NCBI GenBank assembly: GCA_018242605.1
Contig: JAFEBP010000002.1
Location: 105,597-151,544 of the forward strand
Length of the DNA stretch: 45,948 nucleotides
Reading direction: 5' to 3'
Origin: Planctomycetota bacterium
GTDB lineage: Bacteria > Planctomycetota > Phycisphaerae > Phycisphaerales > UBA1924
The position numbers and the translations under genes were made by a program. A model generated the notes under the pieces. It did no database searches and was not told the DNA's origin. It was given only the letters and a program-made list of their open reading frames with translations. Every line of letters starts with the position of its first letter. Position 1 is the first letter of the stretch. Shown here piece by piece: positions 1-7,544 of this stretch.

Positions 1-54
1 GGGGGCGGCTGCCCTTTCCCGGCACCCCCTGCTGTTGTGGGGCGGGGGCGTGGG
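1..54. repeat. GC-rich dispersed repeat, copy 1
   Basis: This stretch recurs almost unchanged at 994-1046: a G5CGGCTGCCC hairpin, then a GGCACCCCC block, then GCTGTTGTGGGGCG and GGGCGTGGG. The copies differ by one 3-bp indel and a few substitutions. The copy is cut by the window edge. It lies about 100 bp beyond the stop of the leftward gene at 155-850; the other copy lies in the same relation to the next leftward gene. It looks like a REP-type element or a 3'-end structure. It has no U-tract, so an intrinsic terminator is doubtful. Confidence 0.6.
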
Positions 55-154
55 AGGAATCGGGGGGCGGCGATGTCACCAGCCGGAACAGCTATCGCCG
101 TTGACGTCCCGATCGGAAGCTACGCGCGGAATATGTGTACAGGGCGACGAGGAT

Positions 155-850
155 TCAATTCGGCTTCCCGCCATGCCGCGTAGCGCCGCATTCACTGCAA
201 GGACCGTCGCGAGATGACAGTGGATATTTACAGATGCCACACTGCCCCCTCGCAACCCTGCCGGCGACGACCCTTCGCCTCGCCACGCTGGCCAAGAACA
301 GTACCGACAGCCATACCGCACTCCACATCATGACATCAGCTATTAAAGCGGAAGCATTCGTAATTCTTGGGACAGCAACTGGATACAGCCAATCGTCCAC
401 CATTGGATTTTGGGGCAATCGAGAAATGCTGGCGAGGCTATGTACCGCAATGTACCCGCGAGCGAATGGCAGCGAATCGTCGCCGCGATCGCTTCCCAGA
501 GCACACATGGAGAATCGCAAGGGATACCCGTACGTGATGGCTATCTGTGGGTCATTGCTTTTGAGCAGGGTTTGAAGTTCAAGCAGGCTTTGAATCTCGG
601 GTGGCACGGGCGCTTCGATCACTGAGCCAGTCCGGTCGGGTGCCGTGCGCACAGACAGTTCCAGTCTATCGCTCAAAACACCCGATTGCCGGTACCAAAC
701 CGTTGTTGCAGCACTGTTACGATATTGAACGACGGCACCATAGCTCTTGCCGTCCAGCATTGGTCGCATGACCAAAGCGCACTCGGTCACGCATCCCAAT
801 GCCAGTGCTATGCCTGCCAGCAGACCAGTTGATCGATAGACCGGTTTCAT
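155..850 (-). CDS. Membrane protein with C-terminal zinc ribbon, unknown function
   Basis: This 231-residue protein has a hydrophobic N-terminal segment (about residues 8-27), a middle domain I do not recognise, a second membrane span (about 165-190) and a short Arg-rich tail. The tail ends in a zinc ribbon of the pattern C-x2-C ... C-x2-C (CGICKYPL, then CSECG). Such a ribbon placed after a transmembrane helix recurs in Phycisphaerae hypothetical proteins, where the ribbon would face the cytoplasm. The protein at 1211-1714 has the same architecture. No enzymatic motif is visible. The start is the first ATG of the frame; no strong ribosome-binding site decides it. Confidence 0.6.
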   Translation of the reverse strand: MKPVYRSTGLLAGIALALGCVTECALVMRPMLDGKSYGAVVQYRNSAATTVWYRQSGVLSDRLELSVRTAPDRTGSVIEAPVPPEIQSLLELQTLLKSNDPQIAITYGYPLRFSMCALGSDRGDDSLPFARGYIAVHSLASISRLPQNPMVDDWLYPVAVPRITNASALIADVMMWSAVWLSVLFLASVARRRVVAGRVARGQCGICKYPLSSRDGPCSECGATRHGGKPN

Positions 851-1210
851 ATAAAATGGAACGACCGAATGTGCCTATTGCCAAACACATTTTAGTGACA
901 TCGCTTGCACTCCAAAGTCTTGGGGCCTGCGATTACCAAGACAACTCAACTCGTGAATCCGGGGAGCTTAGAGGTTTTGGAGTCGCTGATGCCGGGGGCG
1001 GCTGCCCCCCGGCACCCCCCGCTGTTGTGGGGCGTGGGCGTGGGGCCGCATTTGGCGCTCAGCATGAAAAGCGTTCCGGGCGAGGAACTGAGGTTGTACG
1101 GGGGCGTTGATACCGCCAAGCATTTTCTTCCGCTTCGGGCCGAGGGCTTGATGGACAGCAGGCGGTGCATGTCGATTGCTCCAGGCCAATGAAGGCGGCG
1201 CGATCAGGCA
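851..1210. other. Intergenic region with repeat copy 2
   Basis: No convincing gene is present. The region contains the second copy of the dispersed GC-rich element (994-1046). The short open frames on both strands show no recognisable protein, and their composition follows the repeat. It separates two leftward genes of similar architecture. Confidence 0.6.
994..1046. repeat. GC-rich dispersed repeat, copy 2
   Basis: This is the second copy of the element at 1-54, about 990 bp away. It can fold as G5C-GGCT-GCCCCC followed by CCCC-GCTGTTGT-GGGG. It lies about 165 bp beyond the stop of the leftward gene at 1211-1714. Confidence 0.65.
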
Positions 1211-1714
1211 CTATTTTGACATTCCATGGCCAACAATTTCCTGGCCACACTCCGGACATACTCGCCGATCAGGAGGCAGGCCTTTGAGATTGTAAGCACA
1301 ATTTGAACAAGTGCCAACTTTTCCTTTAGGCCTCAACAGCATATAACCCCAAAGACCAAGACCAAGAAAAAGCAGTAGCAACACACTCCAATGTATCACG
1401 AAAGGACTACGGATATTCTCTCCGGGATGCAGTTCTGGCTGCTGCCGCAGGACCGCCTGAATGAAGAGTCGATCCGCCGTATACACCATAAATCCAGGCG
1501 GAATGAATGTGCCACCCGCAGTGTCTATGTAGCAGTTGCCAGCGACCAGTGTGATTTCTATTTCAAGAGAGCTGTCCCGCACGATTATTGCACGCCGAGT
1601 GCTGGCTGCCAATGCTCCAAGACAACCAAGCGACAACACGATGCACACTACAGCGATCAGTTTGGCAGTGCAATGACGAACGCGCGGTCCCAGAATGTGG
1701 TGATCAAGGCTCAT
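1211..1714 (-). CDS. Small membrane protein with C-terminal zinc ribbon, unknown function
   Basis: This 167-residue protein has an N-terminal membrane helix (about residues 18-37), a short extracytoplasmic middle part and a second helix (about 108-127). A tail follows with C-x2-C-x16-C-x2-C in the form CSNCAYNLKGL then CPECG. The YxLKGL/CPECG pattern is frequent in Phycisphaerae membrane proteins and is read as a zinc ribbon. It shares this layout with the product of 155-850 but little sequence, so the two may be distant paralogues. No catalytic signature is visible. The start is the first ATG. The perfect hairpin at 1790-1812 is upstream on this strand. Confidence 0.65.
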   Translation of the reverse strand: MSLDHHILGPRVRHCTAKLIAVVCIVLSLGCLGALAASTRRAIIVRDSSLEIEITLVAGNCYIDTAGGTFIPPGFMVYTADRLFIQAVLRQQPELHPGENIRSPFVIHWSVLLLLFLGLGLWGYMLLRPKGKVGTCSNCAYNLKGLPPDRRVCPECGQEIVGHGMSK

Positions 1715-1789
1715 GCAGATTGCACACAGTATTCTGTATCTTCATCAAAGAGTTCGTGTGTTTACGTCTCTCAAGACATTCCTGCTTTG

Positions 1790-1816
1790 CGCGGGCGTCC
1801 GAGACGCCCGCGTTTT
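1790..1816 (+). terminator. Intrinsic terminator-like hairpin, plus-strand orientation
   Basis: A perfect 10-bp stem (CGCGGGCGTC with GACGCCCGCG, loop CGA) is followed by TTTT on the plus strand. That is the layout of a rho-independent terminator for rightward transcription. No rightward gene ends nearby, so it would end an unknown transcript or insulate the leftward gene at 1211-1714. Confidence 0.5.
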
Positions 1817-2137
1817 GTTGCTCATGGTAAATCAGGGAGATGGCATCTGCGAACAGTTACGCATCCGCGGCGGGTGAACGAGCTCGGCCGGCGTGGACCG
1901 GTTGGCCGGGCCTCGCGTTGACGTGACTGTGCGGAAGAACGGATCGATTGGAGGTGCGGCCGCGGCGCGGCGGCTTGTGGGCGTGCCGGCGCTGGTGGTG
2001 GAGATGGTGTGGCCCCGGTGCTTCATCCTTATCCGCCGCGATTGAGCCGCCGCGGGGAGTGGGCGGCGGGGGGTGGTGCTGGGTCAGCGTAGGGCAGGGG
2101 TGGGGTGCGTGAAGGGGGCACGTGCCTCCCCAACGCT

Positions 2138-2550
2138 GGAGGCATGCCAAGCGGCGGAATGGAATAGGTCACCGGTCGAACTCGTCGCTGGGTTCGTTCA
2201 GCCGGCGGGGCGCGCCTCCGCCCCTGCCGGGGCGGGCTGGGATTCTCTCAGGTCTTCCACGGGTTGCGCGACGCTCAGAGCCGCGTCGCTCCACCCGTGG
2301 CGACAGCCCGTCGCCCCCGTTGGGGCGAAGAGGGCGGCGGTGTCAACGGGGGCGGCGGTGTTCAGGAATGAGGTCAGCGCGGGAGGAACCCATGGACTGC
2401 GGTACATGGGTTTTCGGATGAGGTGGCGCGGTGTTGCTGCGGGCGATCCCGGCCGTCGCTGCGCAGAACCTTCGCTCAGGCCGGGCGTCGGGGGTTTTGG
2501 TGGTTTGGGAGAGTTTGCGCGTTCGACGGGGCACATGCCGCCCAAGAGTT
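2138..2550. repeat. 413-bp tandem repeat, unit 1
   Basis: Starting at GGAGGCATG, this unit recurs at 2551 with a period of 413 bp. The first 200 bp of the two units are nearly identical, including the CCGGTCG, GCCGGCGGGGCGC and TTGGGGCGAAGAGG segments. The later part is shared more loosely, including the GTGTTGCTGC block at 2431. Confidence 0.75.
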
Positions 2551-2960
2551 GGAGGCATGGCACCGGGCGGAGTGGAATAGGTCACCGGTCGTGCTCGTCG
2601 CTGGGTACGTTCAGCCGGCGGGGCGCTCCTCCGCCCCTGCCGGGGCGGGCTGGGATTCTCTCACGTCTTCCACGGGTTCCGCGACGCTCAGAGCCGCGTC
2701 GCTCTACCCGTGGCGACAGCCCGTCGCCCCGTTGGGGCGAAGAGGCGGCGCGACTGGGGCCGCGGGGCTCTTGGGGTGCTGAGGAGTGAAGTTGACGCGG
2801 GAGGGGTGCATGGACTGGCGGCCATGGGCTTTCGGGTGGGTGGTGCGGTGTTGCTGCGGGCGATCCCGGCCTTCGCTGCGCAGAGCCTTCGCTCGGGCCG
2901 GGCGTCGGGGGGTGGGCACATCGGGCGGTTACTTACGTTCGGCACTGATGTCGTGGGGGC
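2551..2960. repeat. 413-bp tandem repeat, unit 2
   Basis: This is the second unit of the tandem repeat. Its GTGTTGCTGC block is at 2848, and a third copy of that block starts at 3034, so about 2.3 units are present in total. The unit ends in the perfect inverted repeat at 2943-2973. Confidence 0.75.
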
Positions 2961-2973
2961 CACGACATCAGTG
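2943..2973. repeat. Perfect inverted repeat, 14-bp arms
   Basis: The arms CACTGATGTCGTGG (2943-2956) and CCACGACATCAGTG (2960-2973) are separated by GGG. The corresponding place in the third repeat unit (3134-3157) has arms GAGGTC and GACCTC instead of GATGTC and GACATC. One base pair has therefore changed on both sides and pairing is kept. Confidence 0.65.
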
Positions 2974-3033
2974 GCACGGGGATGGTGGTGCCGCGGGGCA
3001 AGCGAGTGCGATGGTGGTGGGGAGTGGAGTACG

Positions 3034-3157
3034 GTGTTGCTGCGTGCGATCCCGGTCTTCGCTGCGCAGAGCCTTCGCTTAGACCGGGCGTCGGGGGGGT
3101 TGGTGGTTCGGGCGAGTTTGCACGTTCGGCATAGAGGTCTCCCGGGGCGACGACCTC
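3034..3157. repeat. Partial third copy of the tandem repeat
   Basis: This repeats the part of units 1 and 2 that begins at 2431 and 2848 (GTGTTGCTGCG, CGATCCCGG, TTCGCTGCGCAGA, CGGGCGTCGGGG). It ends with a variant of the inverted repeat. Confidence 0.65.
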
Positions 3158-3398
3158 GGTGGCACGGGGACCTTGATGCCAACCGCTCGGGGTGATGAAG
3201 GCACCCGTACACCTCCGGAACGGGGGGAAGGGGAGCGGCGAGGAGCGACTCGGCCGCGCCGGCGGCGTATAATCCCCCCTTACCCGTCGCCCCCTTCACA
3301 GGCGGAAATACGGGTGACCCCATTCAGTGGGGTCGAGTGTGAGACCCCTCCCCTACCGGCAGTCTTCGCTGACGGCCAGAACTCAACGGAGATCGAGC

Positions 3399-3647
3399 GT
3401 GACCGAGCAAGAGATTGAAGCAAAGGTCGTCGAAATCATCGCCACGCAGATGGGCCACGATAAGGACAAGATCAAGCGCGAGATGTCCTTTGCGGACGAT
3501 CTGAACGCCGACAGCCTTGACCAGGTGGAACTGGTCATGGAGCTCGAAGAAGCGTTCGAGACTGACATTCCCGATGAGCAGGCCGAGAAGATCAAGACGG
3601 TCGGCGACGCCATCGACTTCATCAAGAAGGCCCAGTCCGGTCAGTGA
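3399..3647 (+). CDS. acpP: Acyl carrier protein
   Basis: This 82-residue acidic protein carries growing fatty-acyl chains in type II fatty acid synthesis, in the cytoplasm. The phosphopantetheine attachment site is Ser39 in the DSL motif ([15 protein letters not shown]). The overall helix pattern and length (usually 77-82) match AcpP. I chose the GTG at 3399 because family homology starts exactly there ([10 protein letters not shown]) and a GGAGA lies 8 bases upstream; an upstream ATG at 3327 would add a non-conserved extension. fabF follows after 42 bases on the same strand, a standard pairing in which FabF elongates the acyl chain carried by this protein. Confidence 0.96.
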   Translation: MTEQEIEAKVVEIIATQMGHDKDKIKREMSFADDLNADSLDQVELVMELEEAFETDIPDEQAEKIKTVGDAIDFIKKAQSGQ

Positions 3648-3689
3648 CCGGATCGAGCCGATCGCCCCCACTCCCTTGAGGATGATCGC

Positions 3690-4979
3690 GTGAGCACGCA
3701 CCGAGGGCCGAGCGCTCAACACCGCATCGTGATCACCGGCTACGGCGCCCTGACCAACCTGGGCGTGGACGCCGCGTCGACGTGGTCGGCGATGCGCGAG
3801 GGCAAGAGCGGGATCAGCCTCATCGAAGGTGATGATTTCAAGCTCTACGGCGACAACTGGGACGTGAAGATCGCCGGCCAGATCAAGGGCTGGGACGTTT
3901 CCTCGGTGATCGAGTTCCGCGAGGCCAAGCGGCTGGACCGGTTCTGTCACCTGGCGCTGGGGGCCGCGGCGGAGGCGGTGAAGCACTCGGGGATCGACTT
4001 CTCTCGCGAGGACCCGGAGCGGTGCGGCGTGGTGGTGGGCTCGGGGATCGGGGGGATCAAGACCATCGAGGACGGGGTTCTGTACCTGAAGGAAAAGGGC
4101 CCGCACCGGATCAACCCGTTCACGGTGCCGCGGCTGATGGTGAACGCCGGCACGGGGAACATCTCGATCAAGTACGGGCTCAAGGGCCCGGCCTCGGCGC
4201 ACGCGACGGCGTGCGCGAGCTCGGGGCACGCGATCGCGGACGCGATGCACATCATGCAGCGGGGCGCGTGCGACGTGATGCTCGTGGGCGGGGCCGAGGC
4301 GGCCTGCACGCCCCTGTGCATCGGCGCGTTCATGGTGATGAAGGCGCTCTCGACGCGCAACGACGACCCCACGCGGGCCAGCCGCCCGTTCGATACCGCG
4401 CGCGACGGCTTTGTGCTGTCCGAGGGCGCGGCGATCTTCGTGCTGGAGACCGAGGAGCACGCCCGGAAGCGCGGCGCGACGATCTACGGCGAACTGGTGG
4501 GCACGGGCAACTCGTGCGACGCCAGCCACATCACCGCGCCCGACGCCCAGGGCGACGGCGCGAAGCGATCGATGAAGGCGGCGCTGGCCGAGGCCCGGAT
4601 CAATCCGGAAGACATCGGCTATATCAACGCCCACGGCACGAGCACCCCGCTGGGCGACAAGGCCGAGCTCGCGGCGGTGTCGACGCTGTTCGGCGCACAC
4701 GCGGCCAAGAGCCGCGGCGGCAAGCTGCTGATGAGCAGCACCAAGAGCATGGTGGGCCACTGCCTGGGCGCGAGCGGGGCGGTGGAACTGATCGCGTGCC
4801 TGCACGCGGTGAAGGACGGGATCATCCCGCCGACGATTAATCTTGATAACCCCGAGCCGGGATTCGACATTGACCTGGTGCCGAACACGGCGCGGGAGCG
4901 GCGGATCAAGTACGCGATGAACAACACGTTCGGCTTCGGCGGTCACAACGTGACGCTGATCGTGGGCGCGTACGAGTAA
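3690..4979 (+). CDS. fabF: Beta-ketoacyl-ACP synthase II
   Basis: This 429-residue condensing enzyme joins malonyl-ACP to acyl-ACP during fatty acid elongation. The thiolase-fold catalytic residues are all visible: Cys175 in HATACASSGHA, His315 in NAHGTSTPLGD, Lys352 in SSTKS and His357 in GHCLGASG. The C-terminal NTFGFGGHN motif is intact. It is slightly longer than E. coli FabF (413), with the extra residues at the N-terminus. Translation starts at a GTG, with GAGG about 10 bases upstream. It forms an apparent operon with acpP. No intrinsic terminator is evident after the stop. Confidence 0.96.
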   Translation: MSTHRGPSAQHRIVITGYGALTNLGVDAASTWSAMREGKSGISLIEGDDFKLYGDNWDVKIAGQIKGWDVSSVIEFREAKRLDRFCHLALGAAAEAVKHSGIDFSREDPERCGVVVGSGIGGIKTIEDGVLYLKEKGPHRINPFTVPRLMVNAGTGNISIKYGLKGPASAHATACASSGHAIADAMHIMQRGACDVMLVGGAEAACTPLCIGAFMVMKALSTRNDDPTRASRPFDTARDGFVLSEGAAIFVLETEEHARKRGATIYGELVGTGNSCDASHITAPDAQGDGAKRSMKAALAEARINPEDIGYINAHGTSTPLGDKAELAAVSTLFGAHAAKSRGGKLLMSSTKSMVGHCLGASGAVELIACLHAVKDGIIPPTINLDNPEPGFDIDLVPNTARERRIKYAMNNTFGFGGHNVTLIVGAYE

Positions 4980-5255
4980 GGCGGCCGGGTCAACCATTAC
5001 AACATGGAGCGGTGGAATCGATGCGGCGGTTGCGTGCGCCGATGGCGGAGCGGGCGCGGCGATTTGCATTCTGTCCGCATGTTGTGCGTTGGGGTTGCGA
5101 GCAAGATGCGAACATGCGTGCGGGCGGGCGTCTTGATTTGCGGTTTTCGCATCAGAAATCCGCTGTCGCGGTGGCCGGTGCTTTCCCTCGTCGCATACAA
5201 CTTTGAATCGGAGAGTGTGTTCGTTTGCGGCCTGCTTTTCGACAGGGGGTTTCGC

Positions 5256-6719
5256 ATGAAACGGATACTGCCATCGTGGCGCGGGGGTGAGGCCCTGCGT
5301 GAAAGCTCGAACTGTGAATCGCTTGAACCGCGCGTGCTGCTCGCCGCGGCGGTGGTGAGCGTGCGTGCCACTGATTCGCTGGCGGCGGAATCGGCGGGGA
5401 GGCCGAACCCGGGGGCGATCGTGATCGAGCGCGTGGGGGGCGATATTGGTTCCGCGCTTGTTGTTTCATACTCGGTATCGGGCACGGCGGGGCAGGGCGA
5501 CTTCCAGGCCTTGGCGGGCACGGCGACGATTGCAGCGGGGAAGAAGTCGGTGGTGCTGCCGATCATCGCGATGAACGACGCCGTGGCGGAGGAGCCTGAG
5601 ACGGTGGTCGTGAATCTGCTGGCGTCGGACGCGTATGCGTTGCACGCCAACGCGGGCAAACGCAGCGCCATGGTAACGATCGCGGACGACGAGCCCACGG
5701 TGGCCATTTCGCGGAGCAAGGACGCCAACGAGGGCAAGACCGCGCCGATATCAGGCGTGTTCACGGTGAAGCGCAGCGGCAAGGACTACAGCGCGCCGCT
5801 GGTGGTTGAGTACTCGCTCATGGGTGATTCGACCGCGACGGCGGGCGATGATTTCCGGGCGCTGAGCGGGAGCGTGACCATCGCGGCGGGCAAGACGAGC
5901 GCGACGATCATGATTGATCCGGTCGCGGACACGGTGCCCGAAGCGACCGAGACCGTTCACTTGGCGCTGAGCACTTTGACGACGTACCGCCTGGATGCCC
6001 GCAAGGCATCGGCGACTGTGGGCCTGATCGACGTGCGGCGCGTGGAGCCGCTGACGGCGCTGGGCATGGACCAGAACAGGACCTGGAGCTACGCCCTCAC
6101 CAGCGATCTTACGGCCGCGGGGCAGCATGAGCATGTGACGGCGGACGGGAAGGCGTCGCTCGCGGCGAACGAGAACACCTTTGTCTGGTCCATCGAGGCA
6201 ACGAACATCGTGGGCTCTGCGGACAACTCGCTGATACTGCCGACGGCTACGTTCGAGCGGCGGTCCGACGGGGTGTATCTCACGAATCTGTACAGCTCGG
6301 TGGGGCCGTCGAATGACACCGAGGCGTGGACGATCAGCGGGCTGCGTCTTGCGCCGCCCACGCTGATGACCACGGCGAGCGGGAGCGGCCGCACGACGGT
6401 GTCAACGCCGTACGGCGATTTCAATGGCACGGTCTCATCGAAGGTTGCGCTGGGTGCAACTCAGTCGGTGACGGTGCCGGCGGGGACGTTCCAGGCGACG
6501 CTGGTGACGCTCACGCTGTCGCTGCGGGCCTCGGGCCGCGTGACGCTGTTCGGCGAGACGACGAATGTTGTGATCACGGAAACGGCGACGATCGCGTTCC
6601 TGACCGTGCCGGGGATCGGTCCGGTGAAGTTCACCGACACCGTGACCGGAAAGGTGTCTGCGCGGGGTCAGTCCGTGAGTTTCAAGGCGGTGTCGGTGGC
6701 GGAGCTGGCCGCGAGCTAG
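5256..6719 (+). CDS. Calx-beta domain surface protein with LEPRVLL motif
   Basis: This 487-residue protein begins with a short positively charged segment and the motif SLEPRVLLAAA (about residues 23-33). That motif is the N-terminal mark of many planctomycete exported proteins. Two Calx-beta repeats follow (roughly residues 45-150 and 155-255), each with the TATAGDDF/AGTATIAAGKKS-like core and an acidic E-E-x-E-T segment typical of calcium-binding Calx-beta folds. The C-terminal half (about 265-487) is a beta-rich domain I cannot name. The ATG at 5256 has AGGGGG 7-12 bases upstream and puts the motif near the N-terminus; the open frame extends further upstream but that part is not protein-like. 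The role is probably adhesion or surface structure. Confidence 0.7.
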   Translation: MKRILPSWRGGEALRESSNCESLEPRVLLAAAVVSVRATDSLAAESAGRPNPGAIVIERVGGDIGSALVVSYSVSGTAGQGDFQALAGTATIAAGKKSVVLPIIAMNDAVAEEPETVVVNLLASDAYALHANAGKRSAMVTIADDEPTVAISRSKDANEGKTAPISGVFTVKRSGKDYSAPLVVEYSLMGDSTATAGDDFRALSGSVTIAAGKTSATIMIDPVADTVPEATETVHLALSTLTTYRLDARKASATVGLIDVRRVEPLTALGMDQNRTWSYALTSDLTAAGQHEHVTADGKASLAANENTFVWSIEATNIVGSADNSLILPTATFERRSDGVYLTNLYSSVGPSNDTEAWTISGLRLAPPTLMTTASGSGRTTVSTPYGDFNGTVSSKVALGATQSVTVPAGTFQATLVTLTLSLRASGRVTLFGETTNVVITETATIAFLTVPGIGPVKFTDTVTGKVSARGQSVSFKAVSVAELAAS

Positions 6720-6730
6720 AGAGCGAGGCG

Positions 6731-7207
6731 TTATCCCTGTGCCCGGGCCCGACGCGACTTGTAATCGCGCGTCGTCACCGAGTTGTCTTCGGCGATCCGG
6801 ACCACGCGGAAGCGCACGCGGCCGTCTTCCACGGCTCGCGCGATGGCACGCTGGTACTTGTTGAGGTCGGAGCGGCCGTGTTTCACATCGACCAGCACGA
6901 CTTCGATCTGGTCGGGGTCGCCGTCGGCGTGGCGGGCCTGGTTGAGGCCGTCGAAGATGACATAGTCGATGGGGTCGCCGAGGAACTTGGAGTCGGCGGG
7001 CGAGTATTCAAAGCCGGGCAGCAGGGGTGCGAGCTGCTCGGCGATCTGGCCGCGGATGGTGCTGGCGCTCTGGCGGACGCTCTGGGCGCGGGCTTCATCG
7101 ATCTGGTCGCGCCGCCGAAGGCCGGAGCGGACGAGCAGCACGATGAGCAGCACGAGCCCGACGGCCAATCCCAGGGCGAACGCGATGAGCGGGTGCATGG
7201 TCGGCAT
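6731..7207 (-). CDS. Membrane-anchored Holliday-junction-resolvase-like endonuclease
   Basis: This 158-residue protein starts with one transmembrane helix (about residues 6-26). It continues with a basic linker and a domain that resembles the family of endonucleases related to archaeal Holliday junction resolvases (Endonuc_Holl). Key features are GQIAEQLAPLLPGF, then FLGDPIDYVIFDGL, then EVVLVDVKHGRSDL, where Asp and Lys of the PD-(D/E)XK core would lie. The membrane anchor is common in this family, and the cellular role is not established. It is convergent with the Calx-beta gene, with only 11 bases between the stops. Confidence 0.75.
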   Translation of the reverse strand: MPTMHPLIAFALGLAVGLVLLIVLLVRSGLRRRDQIDEARAQSVRQSASTIRGQIAEQLAPLLPGFEYSPADSKFLGDPIDYVIFDGLNQARHADGDPDQIEVVLVDVKHGRSDLNKYQRAIARAVEDGRVRFRVVRIAEDNSVTTRDYKSRRARAQG

Positions 7208-7544
7208 GATGGCGGTCGGAGCGGGGAGAGTTCGGAGCGTGGGACGCTGTGGGTATTGTCACACCGCCGAACGGGGAAGTCTTGACGGGACGGGTGATGA
7301 TGGCGCGGCGCGGCTCAAAAAGCCAACCGCCGCCCCCCGACATCCCGGCGGCGTGGCCGGGAGCATCGGGGGACGGCGTTGGTGGGTGGCGGTTGTCCGC
7401 CACCGCGGTGGCCTGCGTTCGCACGGCGCTCTCGCTACGCCTTCCTGACGCACCTGCCGCACATGGAGCGGTGTGGGTCAGCCGCGAACGGGCACACAAG
7501 GGTTTCATCGACGCGGCGGGGCGAGACCCGCCGCGGGGGTTGGG
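7208..7544. other. Intergenic region between two leftward genes
   Basis: No gene is seen. The region contains several short GC-rich inverted segments, including the hairpin at 7513-7534 just past the stop of the leftward gene at 7545. The promoter of the gene at 6731-7207 must lie in its left part, but I cannot identify one. Confidence 0.55.
7513..7534 (-). terminator. Hairpin after the GC-dockerin hydrolase gene
   Basis: A perfect 8-bp stem GCGGCGGG/CCCGCCGC lies 11 bases past the stop of the leftward gene at 7545-9899. There is no T-run after it on that strand. It may stop transcription weakly or protect the 3' end. Confidence 0.4.

Larger units (their letters stand above)
1715..3398. other. 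1.7 kb non-coding repeat region
   Basis: Several open frames cross this block on both strands, but none has a recognisable domain. The predicted peptides are low-complexity Pro/Arg/Gly sequences that follow the DNA repeats. The region holds a hairpin with a T-run at 1790-1816, two units of a 413-bp tandem repeat (2138-2550, 2551-2960), a partial third unit from about 3034, and a perfect 14-bp-arm inverted repeat at 2943-2973. The last 80 bases are the leader of acpP. Confidence 0.65.

Noticed and set aside
2073..2789. Rightward 238-codon open frame in the repeat region
   Set aside because: Its peptide repeats only because the DNA repeats. No ribosome-binding site or domain, and overlapping frames on both strands look equally open.
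3324..5069. Leftward 581-codon open frame across acpP and fabF
   Set aside because: His/Arg/Val-rich shadow of two clearly identified genes.
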